A DNA stretch of 25,575 nt from Zeimonas sp039807785 (GCA_039807785.1 JBDHRX010000038.1:1-25575), one strand, 5' to 3'. Shown: positions 13,833 to 22,586, counted from the first letter of the stretch. Notes: generated from the letters alone by a model not told the origin. Made by a program: numbers and translations.

Positions 13833-15423
13833 TCGATGCACGCTCCGGCCGATGCGCCGCACCGCCCCCTGCCGCCAAGGGCGCGAGCGCCTTGCGGTCG
13901 AGCTTTCCCACGCTCGTGAACGGGAGGGCGTCGACGAAGTGCCATTCCTTCGGGCATTTGAAGGCCGCCAGCCGCCCGCCACTGCGACACCAGTCCTCGA
14001 GATCGGCGCTCGTGAGCGAGGCGTCGCGCCGCACGACCAGCGCCGCGATGCGCTGCCCCCAGCGCTCGTCGTCGAGGCCGAACACGGCCACGGCCGCCAC
14101 CCCTTCATGGGCTCCGATCACCTGCTCGATCTCTTCGGGCGACACCTTGATCCCGCCGGTCGCGATCTGGTTGTCCATGCGCCCTTGCAGGTAGACGTAG
14201 CCGTCGGCATCGACCGACCCGAAATCGCCGGTGCGATACCAGCCATCCGGCGTCAGCACGCGCTGCGGCCAGCCCGGGTCGCCCCAGTTGCCCTGCGCGA
14301 ACGACGCGGCCCGCACGACGATCTCGCCCGCTTCGCCGGCCGGCATCTCGACGACGCCGTCGGGCCGGACGCCGACGATGCGCAGGTCGGAGTTCAGGGT
14401 CGAGCGGCCGACGCTCCCCCATTTGCCGCGCGCGACGATCTCCGTGCCGCGCACGACGCAACCGCCGAGCCCCAGGCATTCCGACATCCCGTAGAAGCTG
14501 CTGAACTCCGGGCAGACCCGCCGCATCAGCTCGCGCAGGCGATCGGGCTCGAGCTTCTCCCCGAGGTATGCGGCCATGCGCAGCGAACCCAGGTCGTAAC
14601 CCTCGGGGCCGGCCGCGAGCACGGCCCGCCACTGGGTAGGCGTGAGCGCCGCACAGGTGATCCGGTGCGCCTGGACCGCGGCCAGGAAAGCCTCCGGGTC
14701 CCAGGCCGACTGCAGCCATATGCCGGCGCCCTGCGCCAGGAAAGCGCCGGCATGCACCAGCCAGACGACGAACGACGGGGCGAACCCGTTCAGGAAGCGG
14801 TCGCCCGGCGAGATGCCCGACCACATGTGGAGCCCGCCGCTCCAGGTCTCCAGCACCGAGCGCTGCGAATGGACGAGCGCCTTCGGCGTCCCGGTGCTGC
14901 CCGAGGACAGCTGGATGATCGCAGGGTCGCCCTCGTCGATGGGCGGCGCGGCTTCGTCGCCGCAGTCCGCTTCGTCGCCGAGCTCGGCGACCGACGCGGA
15001 TGAAAGCGCATCGACGGGGCCGATCCGCACCGGGACGAGGAAGCGATGCCGCGCCACCAGCTCCGCGGCGAGCGGCGCCCGCTCGGCGTCGTAGACGAGA
15101 ATGCGCGGCTCGAGTCGCTCGATCAGCCGCGACTGCGCCTGCGCCGGCTCGCGCAGGTGCAGGTTGACGGTGATCGCGCCCAGCCGATGCGACGCGTAGT
15201 ACGCGAGGGCATGATCGATCGACGCCGCGCACAGGAAGGCGATGCGATCGCCCTGCTTCAGGCCCAGGCGCCGGTATCCGGAGGCAACCGACCGCATCCG
15301 CGCGCCGAGCTCCGCGTACGACAGCGTGCGCGCCCCCTGCGCCAGGGCCGTGTTGCCCGCGAACCACTTGCAGGAACGGGCCAGCGCGCTGCGGATCGTG
15401 AGGACCCCGTGGTCGGGTCTCAT
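13804..15423 (-). CDS. Acyl-CoA synthetase / AMP-dependent ligase (ANL superfamily)
   Basis: The product is 539 residues, usual for acyl- or aryl-CoA ligases. Motifs in order are: ATP loop 'LSSGSTGTPKA' (172-182), 'YGMSE' (311-315), 'GWYRTGDFG' (394-402, D400), the hinge 'GRMDNQIATGGIKVSPEEIE' (414-433) and the catalytic lysine K507 in 'FTSVGKLDR'. It should adenylate a carboxylic acid and form its CoA thioester. The chain-length or aromatic preference cannot be read from these motifs. An earlier in-frame start exists, but the ATG at 15423 overlaps the tetR stop as ATGA and has GGAGGG nine bases before it, which fixes the start. The C-terminus overlaps the monooxygenase start by 29 bp. Confidence 0.92.
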   Translation of the reverse strand: MRPDHGVLTIRSALARSCKWFAGNTALAQGARTLSYAELGARMRSVASGYRRLGLKQGDRIAFLCAASIDHALAYYASHRLGAITVNLHLREPAQAQSRLIERLEPRILVYDAERAPLAAELVARHRFLVPVRIGPVDALSSASVAELGDEADCGDEAAPPIDEGDPAIIQLSSGSTGTPKALVHSQRSVLETWSGGLHMWSGISPGDRFLNGFAPSFVVWLVHAGAFLAQGAGIWLQSAWDPEAFLAAVQAHRITCAALTPTQWRAVLAAGPEGYDLGSLRMAAYLGEKLEPDRLRELMRRVCPEFSSFYGMSECLGLGGCVVRGTEIVARGKWGSVGRSTLNSDLRIVGVRPDGVVEMPAGEAGEIVVRAASFAQGNWGDPGWPQRVLTPDGWYRTGDFGSVDADGYVYLQGRMDNQIATGGIKVSPEEIEQVIGAHEGVAAVAVFGLDDERWGQRIAALVVRRDASLTSADLEDWCRSGGRLAAFKCPKEWHFVDALPFTSVGKLDRKALAPLAAGGGAAHRPERASNGEHRNAVE

Positions 15424-16037
15424 GCCCGCAGTCCCTCCAGGAACGCCCGCGCGTACTCGCCGCCGATCTCCTCGATGCTCGCGCGTCCTTGCGGCCGGAA
15501 CCAGAAGGCGACGCCGTTGAGCAGCGCGATCAGGCCGAAGCCGATCACCTTCACGTCGCACTGGCGCAGCGTTCCGTCGCGGATGCCGCGCGCGAGCAGC
15601 TCCTGCACGGCCCGCTCGTACCGCTTGCGCTGCGCCATGATCGCCGTGCGGCGCTCGCCGCTGAGCTCGCTGAGCTCGCGCACCACCACTATGAAGCGCG
15701 CCGTGTCCTTGGCGAGGATCCGGACGTGGCCGAGGATCAGCTCGCGCAGCCGCTCGGGCACCGAGGCGTCCCCTTCGTGCAGCACCCGGTCCGCCATGTC
15801 GAGGAGCTCGCGGTTCCCCTCGTCGAGGATCGCGTAGAGGATCGCGAGCTTGTCGGGGAAATGGTAGTAGAGCGAGCCGCCCTCGAGGTTCGCCCGGCCG
15901 GCGATCTGGCGGATCGTCGTGGCGGCGAACCCCTGTTCCGCGAACAGGTGCTTGGCCGCCGTCTTGATCTCCTCGCGCTTTCTCAGCGCCGCCGCCGACA
16001 GCGTGCTCTCGTCGACTTCAGTCTTGCGTTCGTTCAT
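15420..16037 (-). CDS. TetR-family transcriptional regulator
   Basis: The product is 205 residues. The N-terminal helix-turn-helix is typical: 'AATTIRQIAGRANLEGGSLYYHF' is spread over about residues 38-60 with the invariant 'YYHF' end. The C-terminal ligand domain is all-helical and resembles regulators of fatty-acid, sterol or aromatic-acyl catabolism that bind CoA thioesters (family-level impression). The gene lies inside the structural operon between livM (20-bp overlap) and the ligase (4-bp overlap), so it should be co-transcribed and autoregulated. The inverted repeat at 22604-22617 is its likely operator. Confidence 0.92.
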   Translation of the reverse strand: MNERKTEVDESTLSAAALRKREEIKTAAKHLFAEQGFAATTIRQIAGRANLEGGSLYYHFPDKLAILYAILDEGNRELLDMADRVLHEGDASVPERLRELILGHVRILAKDTARFIVVVRELSELSGERRTAIMAQRKRYERAVQELLARGIRDGTLRQCDVKVIGFGLIALLNGVAFWFRPQGRASIEEIGGEYARAFLEGLRA

Positions 16038-16962
16038 CGATGCGTGGTGTGCGCAGGCGCGGGAACCGCAGCTTGACCAACCCGGACGGCGCCCAGGCGA
16101 CGACGGCGACGAACAGCAGGCCCAGCAGGATCGGATACGCCGGAATGTTGTTGAGGATCTGCTTCAGTGAAATGAACAGCGCCGCCCCGAGCACCGGCCC
16201 GACCAGCGTCTGCACGCCGCCCAGCAGGACCCAGATGACCGCCTCGGTCGAGAGCTCGGGACCGACCAGGTCGGCCGACAGCGTGCGGATGACGAGCGCG
16301 TACAGCACGCCGGCGATCCCCGCGATGATGCCGGAGAGGACGGTGATCTGGAACTTGTATTTCTGTGTCCGGTAGCCCATCGCCTGCATCCTGCGCTCGT
16401 TCGCCTTGATGCCCAGCAGCACCAGGCCATAGGGCGATTTCGTGAGCCACCAGGCGAAACCGCCGACCAGCGCCCCGATGCCGAGCACGACCAGGTAGCG
16501 CGCATGCGGCGACAGCGCGGCCATCGACATTTCGGCGGGGACGTAGAGCCCGTTCTCGCCGCCGGTGAGCGCGGTCCAGGAGAACGCGCCGATGAAGAAG
16601 GCGAAGGAGCACAGCAGCGTGACGATGATGTACCCGACGCCGCCGGTCCGGGTGGCCAGATAGCCGACCAGGACCGAAACCGCGACGATGGCGACGAGCG
16701 CCGACGCGAACGCGAGCGCGAGCGACTCGCTTCGCACCGCCGCGATGCCGAACGCATACGCCGGCACGCCGAAGAACACGGCGTGGCCGAAGCTCGGCAG
16801 GCCCGCATAGCCGATCAGCAGATCGAGCGAGATCGCCACCAGCCCCCAGATCACCAGCTCGGTGAGCAGATAGACGAAGTACGGGGGCAGCCAGAACGGC
16901 GCGACCGCGGCCGCCCCCAGCGCCACGAAGGCGAACAGCGCCTGGCGTGCGGGGCTCACCAT
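16018..16962 (-). CDS. livM: Branched-chain amino acid-type ABC transporter permease LivM
   Basis: The product is 314 residues with about eight to ten membrane helices. The family core 'LDLLIGYAGLPSFGHAVFFG' lies near residues 47-66, and 'GLVLLGIKANERRMQAMGY' (the cytoplasmic EAA-like loop contacting the ATPases) near 185-203. With LivH it forms the membrane channel of a HAAT-family importer. Such systems carry branched-chain amino acids but also urea, amides, aromatic acids and other carboxylates. The start overlaps livH by 7 bp and the end overlaps tetR by 20 bp. Confidence 0.93.
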   Translation of the reverse strand: MVSPARQALFAFVALGAAAVAPFWLPPYFVYLLTELVIWGLVAISLDLLIGYAGLPSFGHAVFFGVPAYAFGIAAVRSESLALAFASALVAIVAVSVLVGYLATRTGGVGYIIVTLLCSFAFFIGAFSWTALTGGENGLYVPAEMSMAALSPHARYLVVLGIGALVGGFAWWLTKSPYGLVLLGIKANERRMQAMGYRTQKYKFQITVLSGIIAGIAGVLYALVIRTLSADLVGPELSTEAVIWVLLGGVQTLVGPVLGAALFISLKQILNNIPAYPILLGLLFVAVVAWAPSGLVKLRFPRLRTPRIDERTQD

Positions 16963-17801
16963 GCGGGGCGCACCCCCTCGCGGCGCAGCACCAGCACCAG
17001 CATGAATCCGCAGAGGACGACGATGGTCGCGAAGCTGGGCTTCATGACGAGGATCAGCGTCGACTGCAGCAGGCCGGCGACCAGGCTTGCCACGAGCGCG
17101 CCGCGGATGTTGCCCATCCCCCCGACCACGACGACGACGAAGGCCATGATCAGGATCTCGAGCCCCATCGTCGGATACGCGCTCGTGATCGGCAGCATGA
17201 ACGCGCCCGCCGCCCCGGCGAGCGCCGCGCTGATGAACGCGATCCATGCATGGACGCGGTGCGCCGAGACGCCGGCGACCGCGGCCGCTTCGCGGTTGCT
17301 GGCGATGGCGCGGATCAGCACGCCGTACCGGGTGCGCGCCAGGAACAGCGCGAGCGCGACGATCATGGCGATGCTCGCGAGCATCACGACCACCCTGTAG
17401 AGCCCGCCGAAATAGGGGACCGTTCCCTCCAGCGGCAGCCCGACGAGCTTGAAATCGGCCCCGAAGACGAGCTGCGCGAGCTCCCGCAGCACGTAGCCGA
17501 AGCCGAGCGTCAGCAGCGCCCATCGCAACGGACTGGCACCGGCGAGGCGCCCCGCGAACGCGAGCAGCATCGCTCCGCCCAGCACCCCCGTCGCCACCGC
17601 CGCCAGGGCGGCGCTCGCCCAGAAGTTCCCGAGGACCGAATGCACGGCCCAGGTGAAGTACGCCCCCATCATGTAGAACTCGCCATGGCTGAGGTTCACG
17701 ATGTGCAGGATCCCGAACACCAGCGTGAGCCCGAGCGCCGTCAGCGCGATCGTGGTCCCGACGACGAGCCCGTTGGCCAGTTGCGCGGCGATCTGCTCCA
17801 T
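16956..17801 (-). CDS. livH: Branched-chain amino acid-type ABC transporter permease LivH
   Basis: The product is 281 residues and very hydrophobic. The LivH pattern 'IALTALGLTLVFGILHIVNL' followed by 'SHGEFYMMGAY' lies at about residues 18-48, and 'IRAIASNREAAAVAGVS' (cytoplasmic loop) near 162-178. 'VVVVGGMGNIRGALVAS' lies near the end. It pairs with LivM. The ATG directly abuts the livF stop with no intervening base, so translation is probably coupled. Confidence 0.93.
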   Translation of the reverse strand: MEQIAAQLANGLVVGTTIALTALGLTLVFGILHIVNLSHGEFYMMGAYFTWAVHSVLGNFWASAALAAVATGVLGGAMLLAFAGRLAGASPLRWALLTLGFGYVLRELAQLVFGADFKLVGLPLEGTVPYFGGLYRVVVMLASIAMIVALALFLARTRYGVLIRAIASNREAAAVAGVSAHRVHAWIAFISAALAGAAGAFMLPITSAYPTMGLEILIMAFVVVVVGGMGNIRGALVASLVAGLLQSTLILVMKPSFATIVVLCGFMLVLVLRREGVRPAW

Positions 17802-18488
17802 CTACTTGACCCCCAGGTAGTGCTCCGCCTTCGCGGCGTCGAAGGTGCCGGTGCAGGCCTCGACGCGCCCGACGTTCATCCAGTAGACGCGGTCGCACAG
17901 CGTGCGGATCAGGCCGAGGTCCTGCTCGACCAGCAGCACCGCCGCGCCGGCGCGGCGCATCTCGCCGACGAGCGCGCCGATCTCGCTCACCGCCGACGGC
18001 ATCAGGCCCTCGGTCGGCTCGTCGATCAGGTACAGGCGCGGCTCGAGCAGCATCACGCGCGCGAAGGCCAGGAGCTTGCGCTCGCCCCCGCTCAGCGAAC
18101 CGGCGCGCTGGCGCGCCCGCTCCCGCAGGCGCGGAAAGCGCGCGTAGATCGGCGCGAGTCGCTGCAGCGGCTGGCGCGCGGCGAACAGCGGCACCTTCAG
18201 GTTCTCGTCGACCGTCAGCTCCGGACAGACCTCGCGATGCTGCGCGACGTACCCGATGCCGAGGGAGGCCATCCGCGACGGGTCCGCATCCTCGAGCAAG
18301 CTTCCGTTCGCGCGAATGCGGCCCGCCATGCGGCGCGCGAGCCCCATGACCGTGCGCAGCATCGTGCTCTTTCCGACGCCGTTGCGGCCGACCAGGCCGA
18401 CGATCTCCCCGGCGCCCACGCGCAGCGTGACCCCGCGCAGGATGCGAACGTTGCCGTACCCGGCGTCGACGCCTTCGATCTCGAGCAT
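17802..18488 (-). CDS. livF: Branched-chain amino acid-type ABC transporter ATP-binding protein LivF
   Basis: The product is 228 residues. Walker A is GRNGVGKST (34-42), the signature 'LSGGERK' is canonical and Walker B is 'LYLIDEPTEGL'. LivF and LivG form the ATPase pair that powers LivH-LivM. The ATG at 18488 shares its first base with the livG stop (TGATG); the in-frame TTG one codon earlier is a less likely start. The length is slightly below the usual ~235 residues but complete. Confidence 0.94.
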   Translation of the reverse strand: MLEIEGVDAGYGNVRILRGVTLRVGAGEIVGLVGRNGVGKSTMLRTVMGLARRMAGRIRANGSLLEDADPSRMASLGIGYVAQHREVCPELTVDENLKVPLFAARQPLQRLAPIYARFPRLRERARQRAGSLSGGERKLLAFARVMLLEPRLYLIDEPTEGLMPSAVSEIGALVGEMRRAGAAVLLVEQDLGLIRTLCDRVYWMNVGRVEACTGTFDAAKAEHYLGVK

Positions 18489-19225
18489 CAATGCCCGCCC
18501 CGCAGGTAGACTTCCTGGGCCACCGGGTCGCTGCGCACTTCGTCGGGCGTTCCTTCGCAGACGATGGCGCCGTTGTGCAGCACGGTGACGCGCTGCGCCA
18601 GGCTCATCACGATCTCGATATCGTGCTCGACGAAGACGACCGTGCTCCGGGCCGACACCTGGCGCAGCGTCTCGCTCAGAGCCAGGCGCTCGTCCGCGCT
18701 CATTCCGGCCATCGGCTCGTCGAGCAGCAGCACGGTCGGCGCATTGGCCAGCGCCAGCGCGATCTCGAGCCGCTTCTGGAGCCCGTGCGAGATGCGCGTC
18801 GATTCCTCGTCCGCGATCGACGCCAGGCCCGCGCGCTCGAGCGCTTCGTCGGCCCGGCGCCGGATCGCCGCGGCACCCGGGCGCGACGCCCAGTGGCGCA
18901 TCGGCAGGTCGCGCTGCATCGCCAGCTCCAGCACCTGCCGGCAGGTCAGCCCCTCGAACAGCGTCACGACCTGGAACGAGCGCCCCAGGCCGAGCATCGC
19001 CCTTTCGTGCACCGAAGCGCGCGTGATGTCGCGCGCGCCGAGCCGGATCGATCCCGCGCTCGGCGCCAGCGTCCCGGCCAGGAGGTTGAGCAGCGTGCTC
19101 TTGCCCGCCCCGTTCGGGCCGATCAGGGCGCGCAGCTCGCCGCGGCGCACCCTGAGGCTCACGCCGTCGACCGCCCGCAGGCCGCCGAAGCTCCGGCTGA
19201 CGCCGATCGTCTCGAGCTCGACCAC
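18488..19225 (-). CDS. livG: Branched-chain amino acid-type ABC transporter ATP-binding protein LivG
   Basis: The product is 245 residues from the preferred GTG. Walker A is GPNGAGKST (36-44), Walker B is 'VLLLDEPMAGMS', and the switch histidine is in 'VFVEHDIEI'. The signature is 'ISHGLQKRLEIALAL' in place of the usual LivG 'LPYGQQ', which is tolerated in this subfamily. I prefer the GTG at 19225 because GGAGAGG (19235-19241) lies nine bases before it. The longer GTG start at 19246 would add seven residues but has no ribosome-binding site, and it falls in a small tandem duplication. LivG is the second ATPase of the importer. Confidence 0.92.
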   Translation of the reverse strand: MVELETIGVSRSFGGLRAVDGVSLRVRRGELRALIGPNGAGKSTLLNLLAGTLAPSAGSIRLGARDITRASVHERAMLGLGRSFQVVTLFEGLTCRQVLELAMQRDLPMRHWASRPGAAAIRRRADEALERAGLASIADEESTRISHGLQKRLEIALALANAPTVLLLDEPMAGMSADERLALSETLRQVSARSTVVFVEHDIEIVMSLAQRVTVLHNGAIVCEGTPDEVRSDPVAQEVYLRGGH

Positions 19226-19262
19226 GTCGCCGGACCTCTCCACCACGTCGCCGGGCCTACTT
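19221..19262. repeat. Imperfect 21-bp tandem duplication at the livK-livG junction
   Basis: ACCACGTCGCCGG occurs at 19221-19233 and again at 19242-19254, 21 bp apart; the two 21-base units agree at 16 positions. The unit spans the end of the binding-protein gene and the start of livG, and it creates two in-frame GTG start candidates for livG seven codons apart. It looks like a small local duplication. Confidence 0.75.
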
Positions 19263-20483
19263 GATCCGATCGACCTCGGCGGCCGGGATCGCGTGGATCA
19301 CCTGCTCCTTGCCGCCCTTGACCACGGCGATGTACAGCGGCGCGACGCCCTGGTGGTCGGATGCCCGCACCGTCACCGGGCCGGCCGGGAACTCCTGGCT
19401 CGCGTCGGTCTTCAGCCCGGAGAGCGCCGCGACGAGCTTGTCGGTGTCCTTGCGTCCCTTGAAGCCCGAACGCTGGATCGCCGCGAGCAGGACGTTCGTC
19501 GCCTGGTAGGCCTCGAACGCATTCAGGCCGACCGGCTCGCCGGGATACCTGGTCGAGAACGCCGTGCGAAACGCCCGGTTCTCGCGCGTATCCAGCACCC
19601 CGGTGGCGTCGCGCGGGTAGGTGCCGATGAACGACAGGCCCTCGGCCGCCGCCGGGATCTGGGGGAAGTTCTCGGGCATGATCAGCGACTGCATCCCCGC
19701 GAGCTTCATCTTTCCGGCCAGCCCCTGCGAAGCGACCTCCTGCATCGCGAGGATCGCGTCGCGCCCCGCGAGCACGAAGTACAGGCCATCGGCCGAGCGG
19801 TCGACCTTGCTGATGTACGACGCCATGTCCGTGGCGCCGAAAGGAATCCCGATCGACCCGCTCACCTTGCCGCCCGCGGCCGTGATCGCCTCCTGGAAGG
19901 CCTTCAGGCCCGACTGGCCGTAGGCGTAGTCCGAATAGATGACATACCAGTTCCTGCCGCTGTTCTTCACCAGCCAGTCGGCGAAGGCGTAGCTGCGCTG
20001 CAGGTTGTTCGGCGTCACGCGGAACGCGTACTTGTTGACGTTGGCGGGGCTCGAGAACTCGTCCGTCCAGCATCCGCTGGTCGGCAGGTACGCCAGCTTG
20101 ACCTCGAGCGCGAGCTTCTGCAGGGCCAGGCACTCGGCGCTCGACAGCCCGCCCATCAGGACATCCACGTTCCCGCGCTGGATCATTTCACGGGCGTAGC
20201 GGATCGCATCCGAGGCCTTCGCGGCCGAGTCGCGTTCCTCGATGACGAAGCGGATGCCCTTGAGCGCGGGATTCTCCGCGGCGTTCGCGAACGCGAGATC
20301 CATGCCCTTGCGCGCCGCCTTGCCGAGCGCACTGAACACGCCGGTGCCCGGATTGACGAAACCGATCCGGATCTCCGCCGGCTGCGCCTGCGCCGACGCG
20401 CCGACGCAGGTCGCGGCGATCATCGCGAACGCCGCCAGCGGCGTCGTCCAGCGGGAGACCCTTTTTGCATGCCCATGGTCCAT
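19257..20483 (-). CDS. Periplasmic substrate-binding protein of a Liv/HAAT-type ABC importer
   Basis: The product is 408 residues. A signal peptide covers about residues 1-32 (hydrophobic 'PLAAFAMIAATCVGASAQAQ', cleavage probably after an ASA or AQA). The mature protein is a type I periplasmic binding fold (Peripla_BP_6): it starts 'IRIGFVNPGTGVFSALGKAA', and contains 'DVLMGGLSSAECLA' and 'WYVIYSDYAYGQSGLKAF'. It captures the substrate in the periplasm and delivers it to LivHM. A strong AAGGAGG (20489-20495) lies five bases before the ATG. The unusually high binding-protein demand fits its place as the first transporter gene. The ligand is unknown: relatives bind amino acids, aromatic acids, amides or short carboxylates. 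Confidence 0.92.
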   Translation of the reverse strand: MDHGHAKRVSRWTTPLAAFAMIAATCVGASAQAQPAEIRIGFVNPGTGVFSALGKAARKGMDLAFANAAENPALKGIRFVIEERDSAAKASDAIRYAREMIQRGNVDVLMGGLSSAECLALQKLALEVKLAYLPTSGCWTDEFSSPANVNKYAFRVTPNNLQRSYAFADWLVKNSGRNWYVIYSDYAYGQSGLKAFQEAITAAGGKVSGSIGIPFGATDMASYISKVDRSADGLYFVLAGRDAILAMQEVASQGLAGKMKLAGMQSLIMPENFPQIPAAAEGLSFIGTYPRDATGVLDTRENRAFRTAFSTRYPGEPVGLNAFEAYQATNVLLAAIQRSGFKGRKDTDKLVAALSGLKTDASQEFPAGPVTVRASDHQGVAPLYIAVVKGGKEQVIHAIPAAEVDRIK

Positions 20484-20534
20484 GTCTTCCTCCTTGCGAT
20501 CCTCTCGATGGGAACTGAAGGGAACGTGCTGGGG

Positions 20535-22586
20535 CTAGAGCGAGTTCGCCACCTGCCATCCTTCCAGCAACGCTTCTGTCGCCTGGCGGGGTGATGCCGC
20601 ATCCCCGATGAGAAAAACGGGCAGCTCGCGCATGCCGGCCCGTACCGCCGCGTGGAGGCGGTTCTCGGCCGAGACGCCGACCGCGAGGACGATCGTGTCG
20701 CAGGGAATCCGCGTCTCCCGTCCGTCGGCGTCCACGAGCACGACCGCATCGACCTCGATCGACCGGATCGTGTTGCGCGCGAACAGGCGCACGCCGGCCG
20801 ACTCCATGCTCTCGAGCAGGGTCCAGCGGATCGACTTGTTCAGGTCCTTGGCGAAGCGCTCCGATCGCTGCACGACGCTCACGTCGCGCGAACCGACCCC
20901 GGTCTTCGCCATCCGGCGCAGCTCGTCGACGTCCACCAGCCCGTGCACCAGCAGGAACTTGACCGTTTCGCCGTCGAGGCCGCCCTGCTCCCTGATGTGA
21001 AGCGCCGTCTCGCAGGCGGTCGGCCCGCCGCCGAGCACGACGACGTTGCGGCCGACGCGGTCGATCGCGCCCGCGAGCACGTCGTGCGCATGCACGACCT
21101 CGATCTTCGCGCCCTCCGGGATGGGCAGGTCCGGATAGACCGGGTTGCCGCCGGTGGCGACGATCAGGACTTCGGGCCGTGCCGCCCGCACCGACTCCAG
21201 CGTCGCTTCTCGCCCGAGTTGCACATCGATGCCCGGGTCGAGGCTCACCTGGCGCGCCAGGTCCTCGTAGACCCAGCGATACTCGCGCTTGCCGGGCGCG
21301 ACGTCGCCGATCGCCGCGACCCCGCCGAGGCGCCGCGCCTTCTCCCACAACGCGACCGCGTGGCCGCGCGCGGCGGCGACTTTCGCGGCCATCATTCCCG
21401 CCGGGCCGCCGCCCACCACCAGGACGCGCCTCCGGGCGGTCGCCGGCGCGGCGACGATCTCGGCCTCGCGGCCCGCGGCCGGATTGACCAGGCAGCGCGC
21501 CGGCCCGCTCCAGGCGCTGTCGAGACAGACGTTGCACGCGATGCAGTGGTTGATCTGCCCGGGCTCGCCCTCGATCAGCTTTCTCGGCAGGTGCGGGTCG
21601 GCCAGCAGCGGCCGGCCCATCGAGACGAAGTCGGCGCGATTCTCGCGCAGGATCCGCTCGGCGACGTCCGGATCGTTGATGCGATTCGAGGCCGCCACCG
21701 GGACCCCGACCGCGGCCCGGATCGTCTCCGCGAGCCAGGCGTATGCGCCCGTCGGCACCTCTCCCGTGATCTGCGGAACGCGCGACTCGTGCCAGCCGCC
21801 GGTGACGTTGAACGCGTCGGCCCCGGCTGCCTCGAGCAGGCGCGCCACGCGGGCGACGTCGTGATGCGTATTCCCCCCGGGAAGCAGATCGTGTCCGGCC
21901 AGGCGCACGAGCACCGGAACGCCGGGGAGCGCAGCGCGAATCGCGGAGACGATGTTGGTCGCGAAGCGGGCACGGTTCTCGAGCGAGCCGCCGTACCGGT
22001 CCGTCCGTGCGTTCGTCACCGGCGACAGGAACTGCGCGATCAGGTGACCGACGCCGCAGAAGACATCGATGCAATCGAACCCGGCCTCGCGGGCCCGGAT
22101 CGCCGCCGCGACGTATTTCCGCTCCAGCGCCGCCACCTCTTCGGTGGCCAGCACGTGCAGCGGCTCGGGATTGAACCGCGACGGGATCGCGGAGACGGCG
22201 ACCGGTTGCAGCCCGGTCAGTCGCGACGGCGAAACCCGGCCCGTGTGATAGAGCTGGCACGCGACCTTGACCTCGGGGTTGGCGGCATGCATCGCCTCGA
22301 TGAGCCGCCTGAGATCGGGGATGAACTCGTCGCCCCACAACCCGAGCAGCAGGCTCTTGAAGACGCCCGCGCCGGCCGGATCGACGGCGAAACCACCGAT
22401 CGAGATCAGGCCGGCCCGGCCCCGCGCGCGCTCGCGATAGAACGCGACCAGCCGGTCGTCGCCGAAGCACCCGTCCCGGTGATAGTTCAGGTGCATCGCC
22501 GGCATCATGATGCGGTTGGCGATCGCCATGCCGCCGATCTCCAGCGGCGACAGCAACCAGCGATAGCGACGATCAGCAGTATCCAC
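20535..22586 (-). CDS. Fe-S flavoenzyme of the 2,4-dienoyl-CoA reductase / NADH:flavin oxidoreductase family (FadH-like)
   Basis: The product is 683 residues from the GTG at 22586. Residues ~10-340 form an Old Yellow Enzyme-type FMN barrel ('NRIMMPAMH', 'QLYHTGR' at 111-117, 'RYGGSLENRARF'). A 4Fe-4S cluster follows with cysteines 348, 351, 354 and 365. FAD-binding GGGPAG is at 392-397 and a second nucleotide fold 'VVLGGGPTACETA' at 516-528. 'GWHESR' (264-269) matches the catalytic-histidine segment of FadH. The residue at the FadH catalytic-tyrosine position appears to be H181 ('GVGHLIAQFL'). It probably reduces a C=C bond of an enoyl- or dienoyl-CoA, but amine or other ring substrates are possible. 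I chose the GTG at 22586 (GGAG four bases upstream) over the TTG at 22610, which falls inside the operator. It is the first gene of the unit, 51 bp before the binding-protein gene. Confidence 0.87.
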   Translation of the reverse strand: MDTADRRYRWLLSPLEIGGMAIANRIMMPAMHLNYHRDGCFGDDRLVAFYRERARGRAGLISIGGFAVDPAGAGVFKSLLLGLWGDEFIPDLRRLIEAMHAANPEVKVACQLYHTGRVSPSRLTGLQPVAVSAIPSRFNPEPLHVLATEEVAALERKYVAAAIRAREAGFDCIDVFCGVGHLIAQFLSPVTNARTDRYGGSLENRARFATNIVSAIRAALPGVPVLVRLAGHDLLPGGNTHHDVARVARLLEAAGADAFNVTGGWHESRVPQITGEVPTGAYAWLAETIRAAVGVPVAASNRINDPDVAERILRENRADFVSMGRPLLADPHLPRKLIEGEPGQINHCIACNVCLDSAWSGPARCLVNPAAGREAEIVAAPATARRRVLVVGGGPAGMMAAKVAAARGHAVALWEKARRLGGVAAIGDVAPGKREYRWVYEDLARQVSLDPGIDVQLGREATLESVRAARPEVLIVATGGNPVYPDLPIPEGAKIEVVHAHDVLAGAIDRVGRNVVVLGGGPTACETALHIREQGGLDGETVKFLLVHGLVDVDELRRMAKTGVGSRDVSVVQRSERFAKDLNKSIRWTLLESMESAGVRLFARNTIRSIEVDAVVLVDADGRETRIPCDTIVLAVGVSAENRLHAAVRAGMRELPVFLIGDAASPRQATEALLEGWQVANSL

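Noticed and set aside
16018..20483. Assignment of the Liv transporter to leucine/isoleucine/valine uptake
   Set aside because: The components are family-level matches only. The surrounding ligase and flavoenzymes point to another carboxylate or ring compound, so no substrate is assigned.
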